A DNA stretch of 14,868 nucleotides from JBJXHB01 sp046160725 (GTDB taxonomy: Bacteria; Pseudomonadota; Gammaproteobacteria; Burkholderiales; Burkholderiaceae_C): NCBI GenBank assembly GCA_046160725.1, contig JBJXHB010000454.1:1-14868 (forward strand). The letters run 5' to 3'. Positions 7,827-14,567 of this stretch are shown one piece after another. A program made the position numbers and the translations under genes. The stretch's first letter is position 1. Every line of letters begins with the position of its first letter. The notes beneath the pieces are model-generated. The model had not been told where the DNA came from. It saw only the letters and a program-made list of their open reading frames with translations, and searched no databases.

Positions 7827-9884
7827 ATGGAAAACACCGCACTCGCCACCGGTACACGCGTCGTGCAGGGCGCCTGTCCGCACGACTGTCCTGACACCCG
7901 CGCGCTGCTGGTCACGGTGCAGGACGGCCGGGCCACTCGCGTGGCCGGACATCCGGACCACCCGCCCACCCATGGCGTGCTGTGCACCAAGGTGTCGCGC
8001 TACACCGAGCGCAGCTATCACCCGCAGCGCGTGCTGACGCCGCTGAAGCGCGTAGGCACCAAGGGCGAGGGGCGGTTCGAGCCGGTGGGCTGGGACGAGG
8101 CTCTGGACGACATCGCGGCGCGGCTGAAAACCATCGCCGCCCATGACCCGCAGGCCATCCTGCCCTACAGCTATGCCGGCACCATGGGCCAGGTGCAGGG
8201 CGAGGGCATGGCGATGCGCTTCTTCAACCGGCTCGGTGCGTCGCGCCTGGACCGCACCATCTGTGCCAACGCTGGCGGTGACGCGCTTGCGGCCACCTAC
8301 GGCGCCAAGGTCGGCATGCGGGTGGAGCAGTTCGCTCACAGCCGGCTGATCCTGATCTGGGGCAGCAACCCGATCGCATCGTCGGTGCACTTCTGGAGCT
8401 TTGCGCAGGAGGCCAAGCGGCGCGGCGCGCAACTGTGGTGCATCGACCCGCGCCGCACCGAGACGGCGGACAAGTGCCATCGCCACTTCGCCATCCGGCC
8501 GGGCACGGATGGGGCGCTGGCGCTGGCGATGATGCGCGAGTTGTTCGTCAACGGCTGGGTCGACACCGACTATGTCGCGCGCCATGTGCCGGATGCCGAT
8601 CTGCTGCGCGAACGGGCCATGCCTTGGACGCCAGAGGCTGCAGCCCGGGAATGCGGCCTGTCCGCGGCCGATATCCGCGAGCTGGCGCACGCCTATGCGA
8701 CGACCCGGCCGGCGGCGATCCGGCTCAACTACGGCATGCAGCGCGTACGGGGCGGTGGCAACGCCGTGCGACTGGTGGCCCTGCTGCCGTGTCTGACCGG
8801 CGCCTGGCGACAAGCCGCCGGCGGCCTGCTGCTCAGCTCCGGCGGCTGGTTCAACCCGGTGCGCAACATCGAGGCGTTGGAGCGGCCGGACCTGCGGCCC
8901 GCCGGCCTGCCGCGCATCATCAACATGAGCACCATCGGCGACGCGCTGCTGGCGCCGGCATCGCAGGCCTTCGGCCCGCGGGTGCAGGCCCTGGTGGTCT
9001 ACAACAGCAACCCGGTGGCGGTGGCGCCGGAGTCGTCCAAGGTCGCGGCCGGCTTTCGCCGCGACGACCTGTTCACCGTGGTGCTGGAGCACTTCCTCAC
9101 CGACACCGCCGACCATGCGGACTACGTGCTGCCGGCGACCACCCAGCTGGAGCACCTGGACGTGCACTTCAGCTACGGGCACACCTCGGTGTTGTTCAAC
9201 CAGCCGGCCATCGCGCCGCTGGGCCAGGCGCGAACCAACACCGATGTGTTCCGCGGCCTGGCGCGGCGCATGGGCTTCGATGAGCCGTGCTTCGCCGACG
9301 ATGACGAGACGCTGGCCCGCACGGCCGTGCGGGGCATCGACTTCGACGCGCTGCGCGCCCAGGGCTGGGTGCAGTTGCCGGTGCCCGATGCGCCGTTTGC
9401 CGATGGCGGTTTCCCGACGCCGGATGGACGCGTGCGCGTGAATGCGCCCGGCCTGGGCGTGCCGGACTATCTGCCCCCGTACGAGGTGCCCGGCACGCAA
9501 GCCAGCCAGCCGGCCGCCGCGGCTTACCCGCTGGCGATGATCTCGCCGCCGGCGCGGCATTTCCTGAACTCCAGCTTCGTCAACGTGATGAGCCTGCGCG
9601 CCATCGAGGGCGAGCCGTTGCTGGAGATCCATCCGGACGACGCCCAGGCCCGGCACATCGGCGACGGCGTGGCGGTGCGGGTGTTCAACGACCGCGGCAG
9701 CTATGACTGCAAGGCCCGGGTGTCGACCCGGGCGCGCCCGGGCGTGGTCAACGGCCTGGGCGTGTGGTGGCGCAAGCTGGGCAGCCACGGCACCAACGTC
9801 AACGAGCTGACCAGCCAGCGCCTGACCGACATCGGCCGCGCCCCCACGTTCTACGACTGTGCCGTCCAGGTGGAGGCGGCTTGA
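7827..9884 (+). CDS. Molybdopterin-dependent oxidoreductase (COG0243-type), one FeS cysteine replaced
   Basis: This is a 685-residue enzyme of the DMSO-reductase superfamily, which binds a bis-molybdopterin guanine dinucleotide cofactor. The N-terminal [4Fe-4S] domain shows ACPHDCPDTR (C17, C21) and GVLCTKVSRY (C53). The third cysteine expected after CPDT is Arg25 (codon CGC, 7899-7901). The central domain runs from WDEALDDIAARLKTIA through LPYSYAGTMG, RTICANAGGDAL (C146 could be the Mo ligand, by position only), ILIWGSNPIASSVHFW, NYGMQRVRGGGNAVR and ALVVYNSNPVAVAPES. The C-terminal molydopterin-dinucleotide-binding domain includes MISPPARHFLNSSF, GVAVRVFNDRG and VNGLGVWWRKLG. ATG 7827 is the best start. 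There is no Tat signal, so it is probably cytoplasmic. Substrate and electron partner are unknown. The next gene starts almost directly at its stop codon. Confidence 0.88.
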   Translation: MENTALATGTRVVQGACPHDCPDTRALLVTVQDGRATRVAGHPDHPPTHGVLCTKVSRYTERSYHPQRVLTPLKRVGTKGEGRFEPVGWDEALDDIAARLKTIAAHDPQAILPYSYAGTMGQVQGEGMAMRFFNRLGASRLDRTICANAGGDALAATYGAKVGMRVEQFAHSRLILIWGSNPIASSVHFWSFAQEAKRRGAQLWCIDPRRTETADKCHRHFAIRPGTDGALALAMMRELFVNGWVDTDYVARHVPDADLLRERAMPWTPEAAARECGLSAADIRELAHAYATTRPAAIRLNYGMQRVRGGGNAVRLVALLPCLTGAWRQAAGGLLLSSGGWFNPVRNIEALERPDLRPAGLPRIINMSTIGDALLAPASQAFGPRVQALVVYNSNPVAVAPESSKVAAGFRRDDLFTVVLEHFLTDTADHADYVLPATTQLEHLDVHFSYGHTSVLFNQPAIAPLGQARTNTDVFRGLARRMGFDEPCFADDDETLARTAVRGIDFDALRAQGWVQLPVPDAPFADGGFPTPDGRVRVNAPGLGVPDYLPPYEVPGTQASQPAAAAYPLAMISPPARHFLNSSFVNVMSLRAIEGEPLLEIHPDDAQARHIGDGVAVRVFNDRGSYDCKARVSTRARPGVVNGLGVWWRKLGSHGTNVNELTSQRLTDIGRAPTFYDCAVQVEAA

Positions 9885-9888
9885 GTTG
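9872..9888 (+). promoter_or_regulatory. Ribosome-binding site deciding a TTG start
   Basis: GGAGG at 9872-9876, still inside the end of the Mo oxidoreductase gene, is spaced nine bases from TTG 9886-9888. No ATG or GTG in this frame has comparable spacing. Confidence 0.6.
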
Positions 9889-10968
9889 CCCGGCCGCCGG
9901 CTGCTGATCGCGATGGGTCTGGGCAGCGCCGCGACGCTGGGCCTGCTGGCGCTGGCATGTCTGGGCAGCGGATGCTCGTCGCTGGGCTACTACGGGCAGT
10001 CGGTGGGCGGGCATCTGGACCTGATGACGCGCGCACGGCCGGTGGCCCAAGTGGCGGCTGATCCGGAAACGCCCGCCGCGCTGCGCGACCGCCTGGCGCT
10101 GACACAACGCATGCGCGCCTTTGCGGTGCGCGAACTGGCCCTGCCCGACAACGCCAGCTACACCCGCTATACCGACCTGCAACGGCCGGCGGTGGTGTGG
10201 AACGTGGTGGCCGCACCGCCCTTGTCGCTGGCGCTTCAGACCTGGTGCTTCCCCGTGATGGGCTGCGTCGGTTACCGAGGCTACTTCCAGCGCGCCGACG
10301 CCGATGTTTTGGCCGCCACGCTGAAGGCACAGGGCCTGGAAGTGGCGGTATATCCGGTGCCGGCCTATTCCACGCTGGGCTGGACCAACTGGTTGGGCGG
10401 TGACCCGCTTCTCAATACCTTTATCCACTGGCCTGAGGGCGAGCTGGCCCGGCTGCTGTTTCATGAGCTGTCGCACCAAGTCGCTTATGCGCCGGATGAC
10501 ACGACGTTCAACGAGAGCTATGCCACCGCGGTGGAGCGCCTGGGCGGCCAGCGATGGCTGGCCCAACCCGGCCATGAGGCCGCCCGTGCCGAGTACGAGC
10601 GGCTGGACGAGCGGCGACGTGATTTCCGGGCCCTGACTTTGGGCACCCGACAGGCCCTGCAGGCCATCTACAACTCGGCGCGCAGCGACGACGACAAGCG
10701 CCGCGCCAAGGCCGAGGCCATGGCCGCCATGCGTCAGCAGGTACAGCAGCTCAAGCAAGGGCCCTGGCAGGGTTTTGCCGGCTACGACCGTTGGTTCGAG
10801 CAGGCCAACAATGCATCTTTCGGCGTGCAGGCGGCCTATGACGACCTGGTGCCGGCGTTCGAGCGCCTGTTCGACCGCCAGGGCCGGGACTTCGCCCGCT
10901 TCCATGCCGAGGTGCGGCGCCTCGCGGCGTTGCCACGGGCCGAGCGCCGGGCTGCCCTGGTGCCCTGA
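9886..10968 (+). CDS. Lipoprotein zinc aminopeptidase (COG4324-type), TTG start
   Basis: This is a predicted aminopeptidase of 360 residues with an HEXXH zinc site: HELSH at residues 193-197, followed by a Glu in FNESYATAVE (E210 or E217) as likely third ligand. I chose TTG 9886, one base after the preceding stop. GGAGG (9872-9876) sits nine bases upstream, and the product then opens with the compact lipoprotein signal MPGRRLLIAMGLGS, a hydrophobic stretch, and LGSGCSSLGYYGQ, the acylated Cys expected in GSGC. A GTG at 9859, inside the preceding gene, has no ribosome-binding site; ATG 9913 would remove the basic n-region. SSLGYYGQSVGGHLDLM is typical of this family. It probably sits on a membrane facing the periplasm. 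It may be translationally coupled to the Mo enzyme gene, without obvious functional connection. Confidence 0.83.
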   Translation: MPGRRLLIAMGLGSAATLGLLALACLGSGCSSLGYYGQSVGGHLDLMTRARPVAQVAADPETPAALRDRLALTQRMRAFAVRELALPDNASYTRYTDLQRPAVVWNVVAAPPLSLALQTWCFPVMGCVGYRGYFQRADADVLAATLKAQGLEVAVYPVPAYSTLGWTNWLGGDPLLNTFIHWPEGELARLLFHELSHQVAYAPDDTTFNESYATAVERLGGQRWLAQPGHEAARAEYERLDERRRDFRALTLGTRQALQAIYNSARSDDDKRRAKAEAMAAMRQQVQQLKQGPWQGFAGYDRWFEQANNASFGVQAAYDDLVPAFERLFDRQGRDFARFHAEVRRLAALPRAERRAALVP

Positions 10969-11000
10969 GTCAACTACGACGCCGAAAGGACCTGCCTGCG

Positions 11001-11372
11001 ATGGCCGAAATCAAGATCCGACGTGAGCATCAGCTGGGCTTGGCCAAGGCGCGCAAGATCGCCATGACCTGGGCCGAGGAGGTGGAGTCCGAGTTCGGCA
11101 TGGACTGCACCATCACCGAAGGCAAGACGTCCGATACCGTGGCTTTCACGCGCAGCGGCGTCACCGGCACGCTGCTGGTCGCGGCCGATCACTTCGACCT
11201 CAACGCCAAGCTGGGCTTCCTGCTGGGCGCCTTTGCCAAGACCATTGAGCGCGAGATCACCAAGAACCTGGATGACCTGCTGGGCGGTGCCGCCGCGGCG
11301 CCCAAGGCAGCCCGTGCGGCCGCAAAGGCGGCGCCAAAGCCGACGGTCAAGGTGGCCGCGCGCAAGAAGTAG
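11001..11372 (+). CDS. Polyhydroxyalkanoic acid system family protein (PHA_gran_rgn type)
   Basis: This small protein of 123 residues resembles the putative polyhydroxyalkanoic acid system / PHA granule region family (PF09650, TIGR02610), whose members often lie near PHA or phasin genes; the biochemical role is not established. The conserved part spans residues 1 to about 93, with IRREHQLGLAKARKIAMTW, GMDCTITEGKTSDTVAFTRS and GVTGTLLVAADHFDLNAKLG. Residues about 94-123 form an Ala/Lys/Pro-rich basic tail (AAAAPKAARAAAKAAPKP and onward), reminiscent of the C-terminal tails of PhaF-type phasins and histone-H1-like proteins. GAAAGGA lies about 10 bases before ATG 11001. It is convergent with the acyl-CoA-binding protein gene. 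Confidence 0.82.
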   Translation: MAEIKIRREHQLGLAKARKIAMTWAEEVESEFGMDCTITEGKTSDTVAFTRSGVTGTLLVAADHFDLNAKLGFLLGAFAKTIEREITKNLDDLLGGAAAAPKAARAAAKAAPKPTVKVAARKK

Positions 11373-11380
11373 AGGGCATT

Positions 11381-11401
11381 CAGGCTGCCGCAGCCAGCCT
11401 G
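11381..11401. terminator. Possible bidirectional hairpin between convergent genes
   Basis: CAGGCT (11381-11386) pairs with AGCCTG (11396-11401); an alternative inner stem is GGCTG-CCG-CAGCC (11383-11395). It lies in the 55-base gap between the stop codons of the convergent PHA-system and acyl-CoA-binding genes, where a shared terminator would be expected. No T-tract is present on either side, so the call rests on position and a short stem. Confidence 0.3.
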
Positions 11402-11427
11402 GGCGGCGGCGGCACTGTGGCCGCTGG

Positions 11428-11682
11428 CTACTTCAGCGACTCGACCAGGTCGACGTATTCCTTCATGGCCGCGGCGGCGGTCTTGCCCTTGATGGCATTC
11501 CAGGCGTCCCACTTGGCCCTGCCGACCATGTCCAGCATGCCCGGGCGCTTGCCGTCGACGTCGCCAACCGAACCCTGCTTGTACAGCGCATACAGCTGCA
11601 GCATGGTGGCGTTGTCGGGGCGCTCGGTCAGCTTCTTGCTGTCGGCGGCGGCTTTCTCGAAGGCGGCTTGCAGTTTGGCCAT
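11428..11682 (-). CDS. Acyl-CoA-binding protein
   Basis: This is a small cytosolic protein of 84 residues, the normal size for acyl-CoA-binding proteins. It binds medium/long-chain acyl-CoA esters and can act as a pool or carrier. Family signatures are LYALYKQGSVGDVDGKRPG (30-48), where Y31 and K35 are expected ligand contacts, and GRAKWDAWNAIKGK (54-67), where K57 contacts the CoA phosphate. I chose ATG 11682 because AAAGGA precedes it by about six bases and homologues begin at this MAKLQAAFE region; an ATG at 11721 would add 13 residues that do not look like the family. It lies divergent from the wax ester synthase/DGAT gene, an enzyme that uses acyl-CoA. Confidence 0.92.
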   Translation of the reverse strand: MAKLQAAFEKAAADSKKLTERPDNATMLQLYALYKQGSVGDVDGKRPGMLDMVGRAKWDAWNAIKGKTAAAAMKEYVDLVESLK

Positions 11683-11768
11683 GGCAGTCCTTTCGTACCA
11701 GACAATGGGTGAGGCGATCACGCCATCTTAGCGACGCCGCAGCGGCTGTCGCCCCGAGGAGACCCGCC
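11683..11768. promoter_or_regulatory. Divergent promoter region (acyl-CoA-binding protein / WS-DGAT)
   Basis: These 86 bases lie between two divergent start codons and should contain promoters for both. Visible elements are the AAAGGA ribosome-binding site of the minus gene (complement of about 11688-11693) and GAGGAG (11756-11761) for the plus gene. No clear -35/-10 pair can be assigned. Shared control of the two genes is plausible from layout only. Confidence 0.35.
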
Positions 11769-13202
11769 ATGGATCAGGCCGCGCCGCTGTCGCTGGCGCC
11801 GCAGCGCATGTCCCGCGTCGACACCGCCTGGCTGCACATGGACAACGACGTCAACCTGATGATGATCGTCGGCGTGTGGCTGCTGGCGCCCGCGGTCGAC
11901 CTGGCGGCGGTGCGCGACCGTGTGCGGCGCCGGCTGGTGCCCTTGGATCGGTTCCGCAGCCGGGCTGTCAGCGACCCGCTGGGCGCACAGTGGCTGCCGG
12001 ACACCGACTTCGACCTCGACCGGCATGTGCTGGCCCAGCCGCTGCCGTCCGGCCATGCCAGCGAGCAGGCGGCGCTGTGGGCCTTGTGCGGCGAGCTGGC
12101 CTCGACGGCGCTCGATCCCAAGCGACCGTTGTGGCAGATCCACCTCATACCGTCCTATGGCGCAGGCAGCGCCCTGGTGATCCGGGTGCATCACTGCATC
12201 GCCGACGGCATCGCCCTGATCTCGGTGATGAACAGTATCGTCGATGGCGGTCCCGATCGGCCACCGCGCCGGCCAGGAGCCAGGGCTGGCGCCGCTGGCA
12301 GCGACGGATGGGCCGAGGCCATCGTGCGCCCCTTGTCCGACATGGTGGCCCGAGCCATGGACATGGGCGGCACCGCTGCAGCATCGAGCTCGCCGGCAGC
12401 CCCGTCGGGGTCGGCCGTCCTGGCGCATGCCGGTGGCCAGCTGCTGGGCGACCTGGTGGCCCTGGCGCTGATGCCGGACGACGCGCCGACACGGCTGAAG
12501 GGCGCCTTGAGCGGTCGCAAAGTCGTGGCCTGGAGCGAACCCCTGCCGCTGGATGCGGTCAAGGCCGTCGGCCGGGCGCTGGGTTGCTCGATCAACGACG
12601 TGCTGCTGGCCACGGTCGCCGGCGCGATCGGCGGCTGGTTGGCGTGCCAAGGCGACGACCCCGCCGGCCAGGAGATCCGGGCCATGGTGCCGGTCAACCT
12701 GCGTCCAGCCGACCAGGCTTGGCAGCTCGGCAACCGCTTCGGTCTGGCCCCGCTCAGCCTGCCCATCGGCCTGCCCAACCCGGTCGAGCGGGTCTACGCC
12801 GTGCACCACCGCATGGCCGGGCTGAAGGGCAGCTACCAGCCCTTGCTGGCCTATGGCCTGCTGTCGCTGACCGGGTTGATGTCCAAGCCGCTGCAGGATG
12901 CGGTGCTGGGCCTGCTGGCACGCAAGGCCACGGCGGTGATGACCAACGTGCCCGGGCCGCGCGAGGCGCTGCGCTTCTGCGGGGCCCGCCTGGAGCAGTC
13001 CTTGTTCTGGGTGCCGTCGTCCGGCGACATTGGCGTCGGCGTCAGCATCCTCAGCTATGCCGGTGGCGTGCAGTTCGGCCTTATCGCCGACGCGGGCGTG
13101 TGCGGCGAGCCGAAGCAGATCATCGATCGATTCGCGCCGGAATTCGATCGGCTGCTTTGGCTGGTTCTGCAACTGCCCTGGGTCGATCAGGCAAAGCCAT
13201 GA
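11769..13202 (+). CDS. Wax ester synthase / acyl-CoA:diacylglycerol acyltransferase (WS/DGAT)
   Basis: This 477-residue enzyme makes wax esters from fatty alcohol plus acyl-CoA and/or triacylglycerol from diacylglycerol plus acyl-CoA. The catalytic HHxxxDG motif is intact as HHCIADG (141-147). Near the N-terminus is the family-typical MSRVDTAWLHMD. The C-terminal WS_DGAT_C domain shows SINDVLLA (N276/D277), MVPVNLRP (from 306), LGNRFGLAPLSLPIG and a late VMTNVPGPREALRFCGA stretch. An Ala/Ser/Pro-rich linker (about 175-230) separates the two halves, as usual. Length is normal. ATG 11769 has GAGGAG seven bases upstream; an in-frame ATG at 11709 lacks support. It is divergent from the acyl-CoA-binding protein gene, which fits a storage-lipid role. 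The balance of wax ester and triacylglycerol activity is unknown. Confidence 0.92.
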   Translation: MDQAAPLSLAPQRMSRVDTAWLHMDNDVNLMMIVGVWLLAPAVDLAAVRDRVRRRLVPLDRFRSRAVSDPLGAQWLPDTDFDLDRHVLAQPLPSGHASEQAALWALCGELASTALDPKRPLWQIHLIPSYGAGSALVIRVHHCIADGIALISVMNSIVDGGPDRPPRRPGARAGAAGSDGWAEAIVRPLSDMVARAMDMGGTAAASSSPAAPSGSAVLAHAGGQLLGDLVALALMPDDAPTRLKGALSGRKVVAWSEPLPLDAVKAVGRALGCSINDVLLATVAGAIGGWLACQGDDPAGQEIRAMVPVNLRPADQAWQLGNRFGLAPLSLPIGLPNPVERVYAVHHRMAGLKGSYQPLLAYGLLSLTGLMSKPLQDAVLGLLARKATAVMTNVPGPREALRFCGARLEQSLFWVPSSGDIGVGVSILSYAGGVQFGLIADAGVCGEPKQIIDRFAPEFDRLLWLVLQLPWVDQAKP

Positions 13203-13318
13203 GACTTTGGGCGCGACTCGCTACAAAGTGGGACTGGACGCCGGGCTGCAGGCCACCTAGAGTCCCGCGCGCAACCGGTACCCGCACAGGTGCGGGCCAC
13301 AACAGAGGAGACGACCCG
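13203..13318 (+). promoter_or_regulatory. Leader region before the PQQ-type dehydrogenase
   Basis: This 116-base gap follows the WS/DGAT stop. It holds a short dyad ACTTTG/CAAAGT (13204-13209 with 13224-13229 approximately), a hairpin CCCGCA-CAGG-TGCGGG (13281-13296), and AGAGGAG (13304-13310) eight bases before the start codon. The hairpin sits just ahead of the ribosome-binding site and could be a leader structure. No confident promoter hexamers are seen. Confidence 0.3.
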
Positions 13319-14554
13319 ATGACCCGACCATCCCGCCTGCAAGCCCTTTGGGCGCGACTGCCGCGTACCCTGGCCTGCGCCACGCTGAGCCTGGCCGCTG
13401 GTGCCTGGGCGCAACAGGCCGCCGAAGAACCGTTCTGGGCCAAGGGGCGCCCGCGCAACCCCACTGCCGACAAGATGGCGCCGATCCCGGCCCTGCCCAT
13501 ACCGACCGCGCTGGACAAGCTGCCGATCGACAAGGTCAAGCTGCCGCCCGGCTTCAAGATCGAGGTCTATGCCAGCGGCCTGCTGGACGCTCGCGGCCTG
13601 CGCCAGGGTGACAAGGGCACGGTCTTCGTCAGCACCCTGTTCGTCGCCGGCAAGATCTACGCCATTGTCGAGCGTGGCAGCGCGCGGGGCTCCCGCACCA
13701 TCGCGGAGAAGCTGTTCCTGCCGAACGGCATCGAGTTCCACAAGGGCTCGCTGTATGTCGCCACGCCCAAGGAAATCCTGCGCTACGACAACATCGAGGA
13801 CAAGCTGGCCGACCCCGGCACGCCGGTGGTGGTGTACGACAAGCTGCCGGGCGACATCCCGCACGGCTGGAAGTTCATCAAGGTGGGGCCGGACGGCAAG
13901 CTGTACGTGCCGGTGGGCGCGCCTTGCAACATCTGCGAGGTCAACGACAACTACGCCAAGATCATGCGCATGAACCTCGACGGCACCGCCGTCGAGACCG
14001 TGGCCAAGGGCGTGCGCAACACCGTGGGCTTCGATTTCCAGCCCAAGACCGGCGAGCTGTGGTTCACCGACAACCAGCGCGACTGGCTGAGCGAGGACCT
14101 GCCGCACGACGAGTTGAACCGCGTGTCCAAGCCAGGGCAGGAGCACTTCGGCTTCCCGCACTGCCACCAGGGCGACTTCGCCGACCCGGAGCTGGGCTGG
14201 GGCAAGAGCTGCAGCGAGTTCACGCCCCCGGTGGCCAAGCTGGGGCCCCACTCGGCGCCGCTGGGCATGCGCTTCTATACCGGCAAGCAGTTCCCGTCGC
14301 GCTATCACGGTGCCATCTTCATCGCACGACACGGCCCTTGGAACCGCACCACCAAGTACGCCGCCGATGTGGTGGTGGCCTATCCGGACGGCCGCGGCGG
14401 CATCTTGTCGTGGGAGCCGTTCATGACCGGCCTGGTCGAGAACAACCAGTACCTTGGTCGCCCGGTGGACGTACTGGTGCACAAGGACGGCTCGTTGCTG
14501 GTCAGCGATGACCACAACGGAGCTGTGTACCGCATCTGGTACGCCGGCCGGTGA
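13319..14554 (+). CDS. Secreted PQQ-dependent sugar dehydrogenase-like (sorbosone dehydrogenase family)
   Basis: This is a 411-residue beta-propeller protein of the soluble glucose/sorbosone dehydrogenase (GSDH) family, which oxidises sugars or aldoses with PQQ. ATG 13319 is preceded by AGAGGAG. A signal peptide ends in LSLAAGAWA (cleavage expected after residue 31), so it acts in the periplasm. Blade signatures are LPPGFKIEVYASGL, LFLPNGIEFHKGSLYVA, DIPHGWKFIKVGPDGKLYV (H182 is the candidate catalytic His), GVRNTVGFDFQP and LWFTDNQRDWL. Four cysteines lie in the second half (C203 and C206 in PCNIC, C282, C298) and may form disulfides. The C-terminal blade has DGSLLVSDDHNGAVYRIWY. A c-type cytochrome gene begins 13 bases downstream and is the likely electron acceptor. 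Many family members have untested substrates, so sugar specificity is open. Confidence 0.88.
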   Translation: MTRPSRLQALWARLPRTLACATLSLAAGAWAQQAAEEPFWAKGRPRNPTADKMAPIPALPIPTALDKLPIDKVKLPPGFKIEVYASGLLDARGLRQGDKGTVFVSTLFVAGKIYAIVERGSARGSRTIAEKLFLPNGIEFHKGSLYVATPKEILRYDNIEDKLADPGTPVVVYDKLPGDIPHGWKFIKVGPDGKLYVPVGAPCNICEVNDNYAKIMRMNLDGTAVETVAKGVRNTVGFDFQPKTGELWFTDNQRDWLSEDLPHDELNRVSKPGQEHFGFPHCHQGDFADPELGWGKSCSEFTPPVAKLGPHSAPLGMRFYTGKQFPSRYHGAIFIARHGPWNRTTKYAADVVVAYPDGRGGILSWEPFMTGLVENNQYLGRPVDVLVHKDGSLLVSDDHNGAVYRIWYAGR

Positions 14555-14567
14555 TTCGGGCCGCCAA

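Noticed and set aside
7812..7828. TGGCAC as a sigma-54 promoter before the Mo oxidoreductase
   Set aside because: The -12 GC element is missing at the right distance and the site runs into the start codon.
5393..9788. Very long open frames opposite the peptidase and Mo enzyme genes (833 and 1051 codons)
   Set aside because: These are shadows caused by high GC content. They are rich in Arg/Ala/Gly/His with no motifs, whereas the overlapping genes show intact catalytic motifs.
11876..13318. Long in-frame extension upstream of the PQQ-type dehydrogenase
   Set aside because: It runs antiphase through the WS/DGAT gene. The dehydrogenase has its own ribosome-binding site and signal peptide at 13319.
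13205..13359. 14-base direct repeat CTTTGGGCGCGACT (13205-13218 and 13346-13359)
   Set aside because: One such match is near what chance would give in a 15-kb GC-rich window, and no element is bounded by it.
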